From: Anoplopoma fimbria
Taxonomy: Eukaryota > Chordata > Actinopteri > Perciformes > Anoplopomatidae
Length of the DNA stretch: 64,000 nucleotides
Reading direction: 5' to 3'
NCBI RefSeq assembly: GCF_027596085.1
Contig: NC_072471.1
Span: 7,046,028 to 7,110,027, forward strand
Shown here: positions 1 through 16,884 of the stretch, in pieces
Numbering within the stretch: the first letter of the stretch is position 1
Layout: every line of letters starts with the position of its first letter
Translations under genes and position numbers: made by a program
The notes under the pieces: generated by a model
Database searches by the model: none
Told to the model about the DNA's origin: nothing
What the model saw: the letters and a program-made list of their open reading frames with translations, nothing else

Positions 1-3328
<3,328 letters not shown>

Positions 3329-3675
3329 CCGGCTTACCTTCGGGGCAAGTGGTCAAAGTTACCTGCCCTATAAATGCAACTCTTCTTATGTTTTGTCCTT
3401 TGGCATGGTGGTGGTAAAGGCTCGTTTTGGGATCAAGGCGGATCAGGGCCCCATAGCCCGAGATGTGAGCAGGAGGAGAGGGACGGAGCGCGTGGGAGCT
3501 TGAATTGGTGCCGCTGGCGATGATCATCTTTCGCCGCTCCGCGCCTCTGGACAGGCAACGCGCTGGTCGTGGAGGGGACACCACTCACCGCAAAACCAGC
3601 TCACCTAGCCAACGACTCTCGCATCCTAAAATGACATCACTGTGACTTCACTGCTGCACCCCCCCATCAAAAGTA

Positions 3676-3731
3676 GGAGATGGGAGGAGGAGGAGGAGGA
3701 GGAGGAGGAGGAGGAGGAGGAGGAGGAGAGA
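3676..3731. repeat. (GGA)n trinucleotide repeat
   Basis: About 16 GGA units followed by a short GA run, roughly 350 bp upstream of the fgf6 start codon on the opposite strand. Purine/pyrimidine asymmetric, potentially triplex-prone. Confidence 0.9.
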
Positions 3732-4454
3732 GAGTTACAGGACCCCGGCAGCAGTAGCACTACTGATAGGAATGATGGGGGGTGCTGCACCTTCACACAA
3801 GCGTCGAACAAGCCAGAGAGAATAGAAGGAATAGTTTCCTGTGCTGCTTTTCAAAGTAAAAACCCTTATCAGTGTGGCCGTGTTCCAACTCTTACACAAG
3901 TGCTCCAAAGAGTCCCTGCATCAGCACCTCGTCTCCCAAAGCAGTCAAGGCTAATTAAATGAAATACACATTTAAGGAGAAACATAAATAAAAGTAGGAG
4001 CAGTCATGAAGTGGTTTGATGAGATGACAATTATGTGTTATATGCTAATGCCTCCACAATTTTAGGTTGAAGTCACATCTTATTAAACAAGGTGTAATAT
4101 ATGTCATCAATCAGGACAATTTAAAGAAAAATGCTGTAATAGAAATACAATTAGCTAAAATTAGCAAAGAAATAAAAAAAAAAATAGCATTTAAACAAAG
4201 TTCAAGTTAGACATAAAAAATTTGGGGGTAGACCAAAATTGTAAATAAAAGATTATCAAAAAACGCAAATGAAAACACAATGGCTGTGACTAACTTAGAT
4301 GTATCTATTGATTTGTATTCCATTAAATGAGTAATTGTTTAATCTTAATAACGTCCTAAAATAGTACAAAATAACATCAAAGGCTGAGGCGGAGTCTTAA
4401 AATTGCTTATTTTGTAGCCAACCAGCGATCCGAAGTAGAGCTCAAAAGTAAATG

Positions 4455-4598
4455 TATCAATTGCTTAAGTCATTTAATCAAGCAAAAATGACAAACCATT
4501 GCAGGTTCAAGCTTCTGAAATGTGAGGATATGCTGCTGTTTTTGCCGTTTGGTAAAATTGGAAAATTGTTAATGAAAATAATTGCTTGTTGCAGCCTT
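4455..4598. repeat. Partial copy of 'CTGCAACTAA' teleost interspersed repeat
   Basis: Contains AAGCAAAAATGAC, TTCAAGCTTCTGAAATGTGA and ends near TTGTTGCAGCC, in the order typical of a roughly 400-bp teleost repeat whose ends resemble GGCTGCAACTAA and AGCTGAAACAATTA. Other copies are at about 6.1, 8.15, 29.9, 42.2, 57.8 and 61.6 kb. The family is recalled, not searched. Confidence 0.55.
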
Positions 4599-4873
4599 TT
4601 AAAGATCGAGACCTTGAAGATTGTATTCAAGATAAGGATGGGCCTCCATTTGGTCAGTAAAGGTAATTTCATACAACAAAACATATGTACAAGTTGATTA
4701 GTTTATGAATTAGCATACAATCTAATTTCAGGGGAATTCATGGACCCTAATATTGTCCCCCAAGTACTTTTATTTTGAAGGTAATTTAACCTACTCTCTC
4801 CTATTTTCCTGTGGCTAATTGTGTCTGACCTGACGTAACTCTTCCACACATGGGAGACCTGCAGGAGGGGAGG

Positions 4874-4990
<117 letters not shown>

Positions 4991-6137
4991 TGACTTTCAT
5001 TGGCGTTGAGCAATCATGGGATGGATGGATGGATACTGTGTCCAGAGCCCAAATTGGGACGGTGGTCATATGTCCTGGCAGCCTGCTGCCTTATTTAGAA
5101 GGAAGGTGTAAAAACAGTCACAGCCAGTCACAGGAGAGCAAATGGTGATCCTGTCTGACACTTCCTTAGAAGTTTACACAACCAGATATTTTGCCTGGTC
5201 AGATTGCACTTTATTATTGTAGGTAACACATCCTGCAACCAACAGAATAAGATAATTCAGATGCATGGCATTGTTTTGAGCTCAGTGTCCATAAGGTGAT
5301 CAAGAAAATGTGGAAAAAAGACCTGCAGTTGATGATCAAAATAAGGGAAAAAATCCCCTTTTTTGCTTAAGAAAAATCACCATTTTTTGTCAGTCTAAAA
5401 TGTGGATAAGTCTAAGGTGGGTGCACTGGGTTCGCCCTCCTTTACATCCCTGCTTGCATCCCGGCCTGCAGGGTGCTGGTAGGAGATGAAGTTCTCGGGG
5501 GAATTCCCAACGCGTCACAGAGCACCAGGCTCTGGGGCCCTGAGGTGCTCTCGGCTGCCAGGGAGTCTCAAGCCCACCTTGGCAACCAGAGACGCCTGAT
5601 AAACAACAGCGGCAAGACAACCAATAATAGGGAAACAACAAACAAACAAAACATTTATATATCCTACAATGTGGAGAAACGTTAATAGCAGAATGCTAAC
5701 AGAAATGTATATGTGCATGTTGACAGTCATTAAACATACATTTTATGTTGCATGTTTTAATATACTTAAATATTCGCTGTATGTTGTCAACATTACTGCG
5801 TGTAAAAGTAGTTAATATATAAAATAATGTATGTGTGAAGTTAAAGAGACTAACATGGCCTCTTAGTCCCACTGGAGCGGATGGACTGGCCCAGCAAATT
5901 AAGGATTTGCTGTGTAAGCACATGACTATGCAGTCCAAGGCAACCTGAATAGACAAAACTACCAGGCTATTGACAGAGTGTGACTTCAATCAATGGAGAG
6001 TGGGCACCGTTAATGAGGAGGTGCTGAGCTCTGAAGATTAATTCAGCTAACACTGTCATACTGGGCTATTCTTTTGCGATATGGTGACATAAGAAGAAAT
6101 TGAATAAAACCCTAACTTTTCCACAAAGACTAGAGTA

Positions 6138-6690
6138 TGACTGCAACTAACTATTATTTTCATATGTGATTCATTTGCAAATTATTTTCTTCGTCAATAA
6201 AATTGTTGAAAAGTCATGAAAAATAGTTTGACCAGCAGTTCAAAATCCAAATATATAAAATGTTCTATATGTGGAGATAAAAGAAAGCAGCAAATTATCA
6301 CCTTTGAGAAGATGAAACTATCATGTGCATGACATGTTTGCTTAAAAAATGTATTTGAGCAGTACTCAAACTATTTAGTACTGCACTTCCATAAAGTCAG
6401 GGAACTCCCAAGAGACAATGGTAACATTTAAGCAGTAGAGGTCGAGATATTAAGATTTTAACTCCAAAAACACAGGATCCTACATTTCCCATAATGCAAT
6501 AGTGTCTTCTTTACGCCCCCCTGCCTCCTTAATGCTCACTTCTTTAAAATCCCACACCGGCAGTTTGTAAAGCAACGTTATTTTATGACAGTACAAGTTT
6601 ACATTTAACCAACAATCCAAATAGTTGCAGATTTGTTTTTTTTTTCTATTGATCATATTATCGACTAATCAACTAATTGTTTCAGCTTTA
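6138..6690. repeat. 'CTGCAACTAA' repeat split by a ~300-bp insertion
   Basis: One end is CTGCAACTAACTATTATTTT at 6142; the other is CTAATTGTTTCAGCTTTA near 6672-6690. The middle, about 6352-6648, does not fit the family and looks like an independent insertion that begins near TTTGAGCAGTACTCAAAC. Both ends agree with the full copy at 29.93-30.29 kb. Confidence 0.5.
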
Positions 6691-8149
6691 GACCGGAGCG
6701 AGAGAGAGTCAAGCTATGAAGACTGTACAACCCAAACGACTGAGTCACAGTGAGGAAACAAAGAGGACAGAGGGAGATGGTTGGAAACTTGCCCACATAA
6801 CACAGCAAATTGATTTCGCCCTACAGACTCGCCTCGACTGAATATATTAGAGCAGAAGTAGAAGACCAGAAACTCATGAGTCTCAATTCAGAGAAAAGTG
6901 TCTGCGGTTAACTATTGTCAGGTCAGCTGTCTTTATTGCAATTAAAGGGTCTATTTAGTGCACACACATCAATCAGAAAATGGACCAGAGGGAGTAGCCA
7001 TACAAACAGATTTTGTGCATATTACCAAAGTGTAAGTAACCGGATACACGAGGATGCAAAGCTCTTCCAATTACTGTTTTATTAACGTGGGGTTTAAAAG
7101 ACGAAATTGAAACAACAGCTGGGGAGACCCAGAGATGGAGGGGGGGGGGGGATTTCCCTGGAATGACATCAGGATCGCTGGCATAGACGGGCAATAATAC
7201 TCAGTCCAACTGCGTATGTATGTACGGACGACACCACCAAGTCTGCACAGGCTTTCACATAAAGATTACAGGAGAACATTTACATTATTGATAAACAATA
7301 TTTACACATACAAGCGCTTTTTATGGGATAAAATAAGACACATACAAAAGCCGGGACAAAACTTTACATAATCGATTAGATTTCATTGGATCTAATGGAG
7401 CAGGGGCTTATTAAATAGTAAGGGTACCACCCTGAAAGGAGCTCAGATTTTTTTGCTGAACAAGCTGATGTATAATTCAACAGCCAAAAAACTGCACTGC
7501 TCTTTTCCTACGCTGCTTTGTACATTTTGGGACACAATAGAAAAAGCAGCAAATCCACTGGGAGCCTGATACTAACTGACATGCCTTGCTACTAGAACGT
7601 ATGTAGAGCCTGAAATATATCAGGAGATCTATTCTGCTTTCTTATATTGTTATTGTGTCAGGCTTTGAGCTGCACAGAGGAGACAAAGAGCAGCCTGACA
7701 GAAGTTCCTAGTAAAAATATCTTTTCAAGGGTACAGCTTGTGCACCTTGCAGAGAAAGATGTGCCTGCTGCTAAATCGGGCGTAGAGTGACTAAGGGGAA
7801 AAGAAGCCAGGCAGAGGTGACTTTTACGCAGGTTACAAATCACAACCAATGACACAGCAATTTTCTTGCTAATGTCTGAAAGATATGCTGCTAAAACAAA
7901 AAGAACCAATCTATTGGTTGGATGACAATTGGCAAAGCATTCAGCAAAACATCCAAGGTAGTTATAGCGAGGAAATATGGAATCATACTAACTATTAATG
8001 ACAAAACAGGTCAGTTGCAACCACCATGTTTGGTCAAACATCACAATATTAAACTCACGAAAGCCATATTAACACCAAAACCTGAAACAACGATTGGTGA
8101 AATAGTCTTTTAGTCAAATGACAGAAAATGAATCTGCATCTTTATTTTA

Positions 8150-8325
8150 ATCATTAGTCGAGCAAAAATGCTAAAAATGTCATGTTATAATTTGCTGATG
8201 CTTTGGTATGATGGTAAATTAAATATATATGGGGATTCTGGAATGTTTTGGACATCTTAATATATCTTTTTGCATTGTTGGCATTTTCACGATTTTTGTA
8301 GACCAAGTTATTGATTAATTAATTG
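8150..8325. repeat. Partial 'CTGCAACTAA' family copy
   Basis: Shows TTAGTCGAGCAAAAATGC, a TTTGGTATGATGGTAAATT segment and TGATTAATTAATTGAGG in family order. Degraded; boundaries approximate. Confidence 0.45.
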
Positions 8326-11300
8326 AGGAAATTAATAATAGGTGTGATGATGAAACCAACTGTTAGTTGTAGGCTTATTTTGATAGAGCATAAACTCAGG
8401 GAAGTTATTAATCATATAAATAATTTCCTTTCTTGCAACCCATTTTGGTACCAAAGCCTAACTCTTTGTGAAGGGCTTCCAGATCCAAATTTTGTCTCTT
8501 TTTAAAACTTTTTTGTCAGCAAATGAAGATGAGGATACTGAAAAAAATGCAGAGTAAAAGCGATAGGGAGCCATGCGGTCGGTATGGTGGTGATTTCCTC
8601 ACATCATGGCCATCGATCCCCATTTAAGCTCAGTAATCACATTGCATCCCAGGAGAGCAGAAAGATGTGAAGGCGTCTGTTTAAGAAGATGTGATCAAAC
8701 GTTTTTTCCGAGCCTCACACGGTGAGCTGTGTTGCCCTGAAGAATGCGAGCTCAGCAGGGTTGTCGATTCACAAAACCCTTATTCCTAAAAACTGGTTGT
8801 GTTTGATTTACAATGCAGATTTAAGGCACGATGATTCAAACCATTAGTGTTATAACACCTGCCAACAAACCCATTATATCAAATACATTTCTGTTGACAT
8901 TTATAGCAAAACTGAAGTATTAGACTCATAAATTTAAGGGAACAGTCATCTTGAAAGCAATGAAGCAATTTTCCATGTTGATGCCTTGTTTGTTTCCTCT
9001 CCACTGTACCAAGTATGCGATACAGGAACATTGAGGCTGAGGTTTGGCCGGTGTCACATCCTCGCCACAACCAACTGCTCCTTCGAGGCAAAGTCTGGCA
9101 GCCTTACTTGAAGGCCAGAAAGGAAAGCTCTGTTTACGTGGCCGTCATGCCCAAAAAGTCGGACAGTTTGGTTTATGGCTGTAGGAAGAGATAGAGATCA
9201 GAGGAGGTGTCAGCTGCTGAGTCGGCAGCCGAGTCCCCCCATGGCTCCTCTTCCCTCTCTCCCAGGAACCCAACACCGAGCCAGGCCACCAGGACCGAGC
9301 AGGAGAATGTGAGGAATTCTCTCAACACATTTGCTCACTGCTTTGCACGTTCTCACCCCGAAGGGATGTAAAGAGTGCCGTCGGCCCCCCGAGGATGCGA
9401 CCACCTCGCTCCACAATGACGCCGGGCGAGAGGCGGCAAGTAGTGGAGGATCAAGGCAATTTAGGGGGACGGGTTGGAGAGCGTCAGGAATGGCACACTG
9501 CTGAGAGAGTGAGTCATCCTGGACCGGAGCTGCTGTCATTCGGCCAGCACAACAAAGATCAGATCATTTATTTTTGTCACGGCCCCTGCTGGAGGAAATA
9601 TAAACCCACAAGGAGTTGATCAAAGGTTTGGCCTGTCCTGGAGAGCAACTAATACGCAATGGTGTTCAAGAAAGATCCAGAAGAATCAGTGATGAGTCGT
9701 GGTTTACCCAGAACAGTTGTCTTATACCCTACTAGTTTGAGCTTCTGTGAAGCAAACACAAAATAATGTTAACACTTAATTTAACAGATTACTAATTTAG
9801 TCAACAAAATGTCAGATAATAGGAAAGTATGCACATATTGAATTTCCAGGAGCCCAAGGACATGTCTTTAAACCAACAGTCCAACATTTTCATCTTCTAT
9901 TACCATTTTTGTGACACTCATAGGCCCCAGAAGAAGGTCACTAGAGGCAAAACAGGGGTGGTAATAACTATCTCTTACTGGGGCAAAAGGCAAGTAGGCA
10001 GTGCTCAAAAGACATAAGACATTTTGACCTGTCGTAGTAGGAAAAGCACAGGTGTATATCATAAAAATAATAATGGCTGAATTCCATTAAGCTGCTTCAG
10101 TTTCAGGGTCCTGGTACACACCCAAAAATGACTTGGCAAACAGTGAACAATTGAAAATAGAGAGCAACAAAATTGTAATGTAGGCCATCAGATTTATTGC
10201 AGACTCATTACTGCTGATTAAAATGTAACTATAACAGGAATGATAGCCATGTAAACTTTGAATGGCAGAAGGGAGATTCAATCTGTTTACCCATTGTTCA
10301 GATGAAAAGTTATATTTCGTGGATTGAAGAAAAAGTTGTATGTGCTATTGTATGTTTTACATTTATGTTTGTTTATAGTTCTCTTGTTAATGAATATATC
10401 CACTTAGAGTGAATATTTAATTTGTTAATGGTCATGTTGCTTGTACATAAGTCCCATGACTGATCAATAAACTGTATATCAGTAAACAAAATCAGACACC
10501 ATATTATGTCAAGACAGCATGTCTTTGAAAAAAGCACTGTGTGTTGTATAAGGGTTGTGCAACATGTTTTAATTTTGAATGACCAAATAACCAAAAAGAA
10601 AGCTCTCCTGCTGCACCTGAACCCATCACTCTCACACGTGGACGTCGCCCTCTGGTGTCAAACAGATGTTAAGACATCCAGTGCCAGGCTGACTGATGAT
10701 AACTCACTGCATTGCAGCACTGGCATGTGGGGTTGACTGGGATCAATGTCTCTTAACTTTGAAATAAAACCTGTGAGCGAACAGATTTTTGTTACATGTG
10801 TTTAAAAAGCCACATTAGCGTAATTTGATGCATAATGTGCTGGATAGATGGTCAGCTAAACATAGTAAAGGAAACTGTGTCATCATCTGCATTGCAGGTA
10901 GTCTGTCTCAGTGGAATATCAAAAATAAAATAACCTCAGGGCCTCATTTGATTAATAGAGGACTGAGCCAGACCTGTAGATTATCATGAGTGTCTCCAGT
11001 TACAGCTGACAGTGAAAGTTGTTAAATCAAGTGCACTGAGAGCATGCTGCTGTTAAACGTATGTGGAGACTTATTGGTTATCAAAGATGGCCGTGTGTTT
11101 TGTGCAGAGCACTTTGTGGAAAATGCACAGCAGAGAATCTGATACAGCTGATCAATCAACAAATGAGGCAGCCGGTGAGCGCAGTACATCACAGGCATGA
11201 TGAGACATAAGTCGCTGAGGTCTCATGTGCTTCAGTACTTTTGCCTGTGATTCCCCCCCTTTAAAAGGTCGTCCTAATGAGACTGCTCCTCGGGTGCCCT

Positions 11301-14300
11301 TCAAGTGCCACGCTGGAGCGCAGGAAACAATGCTGCGTTACAGATGCTATTTTAAATGCTGTCACAGTGTAAAACTGGCAGCGTTGAATTATTGCCGGGC
11401 CCTTTGATGCTGTTTATATCCCTGCCGTCTTGTCAACACATATAATCATACTATAGATTCTCAATTCAGGGCCTGATTTTGTCCCAAAAACACGAGCAGG
11501 AACGTCTTATCATGATGAATCAGCACTTAAAACGTCACAATGCTCTTTTCATGTGTCTTTGTGCTACTCTTGTGCAGTACATATTGTTCTGTTTTACTCA
11601 AGCCCAGCAGTTTGCCAAAGGGGTCCCAAGATAAATCTAAGAAGTCACGACGGAATGGAAAGTTTAAAAAAAAAAAGGATCAAAATTGATGTTGCTGAAC
11701 AGGAGATATCGTCTTTTTTTATTCCAATGCATTCTTCTTGTCAAAACCTGGTGCCTCGATTACCCACAGAGATTTTGGTGTGTTATGCTAGAAGCGGCTA
11801 ACGGAGCTACAAAAGGCCTTATACAACTTTTGTCACATATGCAGTATAGACCTTGACGGAGCTACTCTATAAAGTGATAAGAAAGGAATTAAATCTGCAC
11901 ATAATATTGCTTTTTTTTTTTCTCACACTTTTCCTGTGAAATACAGACGAAATTCACCCCTTCAGACATCTAACAGTCATTCAAATTAGACAAATCCAGG
12001 AAGGATACTTTTTTCTGAAAGCTCCAACAGGTCCAAATAGGCAATTAATGGTATGAAAATGCCAAATCTCTACCATCCATCTAGTATGACACAAACACAG
12101 CAGCACAAGGCCATAATCTGTGATGAGGGATCACAAGTGGACAGAGTAGTTTTAAGAGCTCACAAGCCAAAAAGGTTGTGAACCACTGCTCTTGCATACT
12201 CTAAATACCTTTAAATGTGACAGACTCCCTCCGACTATCAGTCACCTGCAGAATGTTAAACAATCACTTGAGCAGGAGTCAGATTCATAACTTGAATCAC
12301 GTTTCGTATTACTGTGGGTTTTGTTGTGTCTTCCATAAATGCACTTGTCAACCTAAGTTTGCGCATTCACAAGCCCACACAAAAATCTCTTGGTGATTGT
12401 TCCTCTCTGGTCTCTCATCTCCCTTACAATTAGCTTCGTGGCTGCCGCATGTGTACTCCCCCCAAAAAACAAAAAAAAACAAAAAGCGAAAGCATGCACT
12501 TAAGAAGACGTGGTCTTGAAAAACAAAATCCGGAAGCCACTGATAGACAGATCTGTCTGCCCACTCTGGTTCGTTGGCTAGAGCCGTGGCTGCTGCGGCT
12601 GTGCTGTGGTTGCCACTGGTCCATGCCTGAAGACATCAGACACAAGGCCATTTCTAGGTTACAATAACAACACCACACTGACACTGCAGCGCTGCCGGAT
12701 ATCCGATAAAACTCAGGAACCCATCAAGTCAAATTTAGTTTGAGGCTTGTAAATAACTGGTACAGAACACAAATTAATTTCCTTATTGCCAGAGCAAGAG
12801 CTAAAAATACTGCAGCATAATAACAGAGTTTATGAGTAGAAGAATCTGACAAATCACCTCTTTTGGAGTAGTTTTTGTAATAACATTACCGTGCATCTTT
12901 TTCACACAAAACATAGCAATCTTTTGCATCTTAACTAAAACGTTTCACTACCAAATAATATTTCTATTTCGTCTTTGCTCTGTGTGGAATGTAAATAACA
13001 ACACTGCAGTCTCCACCTGCGGAACAACCATACAAGGACAGCGGCGCTGAACTGAGAGAGCCCCACACAAACTACCACTCTGAGATGCTTTACAGAACAT
13101 AATGATGGCATTCACATCAGTGGTTGAGGGGGAAAACTGCCTCCTGACCACTTCCAACTAACAAGCTCAAATTAAGACCACTGATGACCTCACGACTGCC
13201 AACTAGGCTAGTAAATCCAGCTGGATGTCCAATTCCAAAATAGCCCGGTAATACTGCCACGGATACAAATCACAGTTATGGGTTTGTTAAATATCTGTAA
13301 CACAACAGGTGCATATTATCTAATATCTTGATCTAACAATACTAATTAAATATGTGGCAGGTCAGTTAGTTATAGAAAGACTAGCTTGTATTCCCTTATT
13401 TACTTGTGCAAATATATATATATAATTGATGTACTGTATGACATAAACTAAATATGTTTAGATCATATATGTATTTGTCTAATCCAGACTTTTTCCAGTT
13501 CGTCACACCAATTGTCAACTCAACATTTGTTGATTGCCTACTTGGATATGTTGTTGGTTATTGTATTCATGATATATCATTTTTATTGCAGTTGTGCTTT
13601 ATACATGTCCCATAAATTCTAATACTATTGGTCATAATAATAACCCTTGTTTATCACCGACCTTTTAAAACCCAGTGCTTACAATGTTCTTCCCACAATA
13701 CAGCCAATTATACAAAAAAATATAAGACAGAAGACATTAACTGAAGCATTTTCCCACATGGGAGATCTCGAGTTATGTTCAGGTACATCAACATTGTCTG
13801 TAGAAACAAGGTGAGGTTTAGGATGCGTTTTATTGCTCATATATATGATGATTAACAGGCTACTCAATCTTGTAAAATATCCTTTATTTCTAATTAGCAA
13901 TCCAGATAAGAATAAAATTGGTAAACCTTACTTCTGTAATATAAACTAATAGAAATAAAGAGATCATTGAGCTCCCCAGTTAAAATATGCTTAATTGGAA
14001 AATATTTAAAAGATGATATTGCAAAAATGTCAGTCCCAACGGAAATTAAAATACCTCATTGTTTTCTTAATATGGTCATTTCAGGCATCCAAAGTGAATA
14101 AGCTGTGCATCGAGTACACATGTACAATACCCACTTATTTTAAACATTTAACATCACATACCTAAATATTTTTAACTCAGAACAATTTTCAGTACCTATC
14201 TTTTACCAGACTCATAAACTAGGAGGGTGTTTCTACTTTTAGTTGAGGGAAACAAATGTTTCTGAAATACATTCTGTTCTCCACGTGCCTTTGTTTGGGA

Positions 14301-16079
14301 ACATATACAACAAGAGAGGAGGCGGTGCATTTTAACTCCAGCAACATAAATATAAATAAATTTCCGGTAGAAAGTTGAAAAAAGATATGTATACATGGAG
14401 TAGTGCCAGATAAATGAGATTGTCATCTCGTCTTTACCTTTGGTTTATGATTTATCAGGAGGCTATGACAACAATATTGTATGGAGCACAACATAAGCAT
14501 CTATATGTGTGAAAGGAAGCGTGATGTTGTGACCGCAGTGTTTGCATGACTGGATCTGATATTTTGGTCATGGCTGTGGGCAGCGCTGGAGGAGTTTAGG
14601 AATGCGTGACCACAGGGCCCTTTGGCCCCACGGCTGCACGTCTTCCTCCCTTGTCTGGGTCCGAAGACACGGACCATCACTGAACGTCTCAGTCCAGGTC
14701 CACTGTGTGACAAACCACAGCCGACAGCCACCCACTCACAAACTAGAAAATGACAACCCTCTGGGACGGCTGCTGCTCTCTTAGACGGGCAGTAAAAACG
14801 GAGCGATTATCCTTTTTACAGCACTTCAGAGGGAGCCGGGATTTGCTTCCGCCCATGAGAGTGGGCGACTGGGTGGCTGTAGACATGTCATGTTCATGTC
14901 AATCAGCAGGTCAGAGTCTGTGCCTCTGTGATCTGAGACCCTGAAGCATCAGCCTCCTGCTGCCATCTGCTGGATTGCTGGCTGAACTTGTTCATGGGCA
15001 CAAATAACACAGCCATCGCCTGCAGATGGATAACACTTCGGTGATTATCATTATTTTACAAGTTAGGTACAATCAAAATATGCATAATAAGATGACGGGT
15101 AAAATGTGACATGCAATCCAATAAAAAAAAAATCTTGTTTAGAGCCATTGTGTGAACATATTAAAGATAGAAATACTTTTCACATTAATATCAGAATACA
15201 CTTTGAGGTTTGTTTTAAAAATCTGCACAAAAATAAAAGGCCAGAAAGATGTATTTCTATGTTTATAGTACTGATTTAAAATATATTTATTATATTTAAT
15301 ATGAATTATTTCCTTTTTTTTAAAACTCCAAAGTAAGTGATGTTTGTTTATTCCGTCTGTGCCCCCACACTCCTACATGTTCACTTGTGCGAACTTAGGT
15401 TTGGCAGCCCGGTACTGCGGGTGTGGGATGAGTAACTGCTTTAGACTCCTTTTGGCATGCACTGTCTCAAAATGTTTCTTTTTTTCAACTGGCAAATATT
15501 TACTCTGAAGAACAGGAAGCACAGAGACACCAGCTGGCAGGTAGCATATTATGTGGTCCAAACCATTCATTTACTGGAATAAATAGTGATTTCAGTTTGA
15601 TATGTGTTATTAAAGCTAATTTTGTATGTGAAATAGAGCTTCATCAATAAGTGATTCCTGAGGCAAAAATGAATATTTGATCAAGTTTAATAATAATAAA
15701 TAAGCTGATAGAAAATAAACAGTGCTCTCTGCTGGACAGACTGTGTAATGAGGACACTGTTTGTAAATTACCTCAAACATACTGTATATCTGCCCTTTAA
15801 TGACTGAATTGTTTTTGTTACTTATCAGCCAACATATGTACCAGTGCAAATATATCTGTGGTAAGCTAATACTGACCAGACGGGCCGTATTAAAGCTATT
15901 CAATTGATAGTTAACTGCCACAATTTGATCATCAAGTAAAAGTACAATTTCTCAAAAAATGCAACAATAATTCTTTGAGTTTTTAATTGTTCTTTTAAAA
16001 AAATATTGGGATGGGAATGTTTTAATATTCTCATACATGTACATTGAAGTATTGCGTAGATAACATTAATGATAATAAT

Positions 16080-16200
16080 AATAATATGTTTATTTAGATT
16101 GCACTTATTAAAATCAGCCTTTACAAAGTGCTTTACAAAGAGCAGGCACAAGGAAATAAAAAAATTCAAGTGAAAACAGTAAAAAAAAAAAAAGAAAAAA
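16080..16200. repeat. Retroposon 3'-end-like fragment
   Basis: An (AAT)n start, then TTTATTTAGATTGCAC and TTACAAAGTGCTTTACAAAG, followed by an A-rich tail. Similar GTGCTTTACAA tails recur near 54.3 kb. This resembles the 3' ends of fish SINE/LINE copies. Confidence 0.4.
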
Positions 16201-16724
16201 GGGATATGGAGTAAAAATATGATGTATGAACATATTGTATTGTATTTTAATTAAACTGTTGAGTTGCTTTGATTTATCAGTACATAACTATTCCTAATGT
16301 TATAAGTGTCATCCTTCACCATCATTTAAACTAGAGCTTAGCTGTTTACAGTCACACAACACAGATATATTCATGATATTAATAACATACAATAACATTT
16401 AGACCCAAAACAAAAACGTACATATATTTATATTTCCTTAAAAACGTATCTAGTGGCCAATAAAACAAATGACTGCCCAGATTGAGTACAGTTCTTCAGG
16501 TTTACTCCAATCCACTCCAAGGTATTTTACAGAAGCAGATTCGACACATTTTCTTTTGCAGAAAATAATATTTAAAAAAAAATGTCCTTTGAGTAATTTT
16601 CAACGTGATTATACTATTTGTCGACTTAGCCTGCTTCAGTCTTATATTCTTTTTAAAGAGCCACAAAAACGATACACTTAGTTTCTGTTATTAAACGAAT
16701 CTGCTGCCAGTATAGCGCATACGT

Positions 16725-16860
16725 GGATCAGACGTCATATTCGTCATCGATACGTCACTTCCGCTTGGTTCAGGCGGGCTGGTTGAACACACAGCTGACT
16801 GTTGTTCAACAAAACGATAACAAAACTAACATTGATTAATATGGATAGCATTTGAAACTA
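16725..16860 (+). promoter_or_regulatory. Putative rad51ap1 promoter and 5' UTR
   Basis: Just upstream of the rad51ap1 start there is a short GC-richer stretch with CRE-like GACGTCAT (16731), TACGTCAC (about 16751), an ETS-like CACTTCCGC and an E2F-like GGCGGG, and no TATA box. A four-codon upstream ORF (ATG at 16841, stop ending 16855) precedes the main ATG by 29 nt. Motif matches only. Confidence 0.4.
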
Positions 16861-16884
16861 TTGAAGCTCTTGATCGTACAAGCA

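Noticed and set aside
9210..9539. 109-aa minus-strand ORF in the intergenic region
   Set aside because: Lies in a GC-rich patch where stops are rare; no recognisable domain, no splice partners, no homology recognised.
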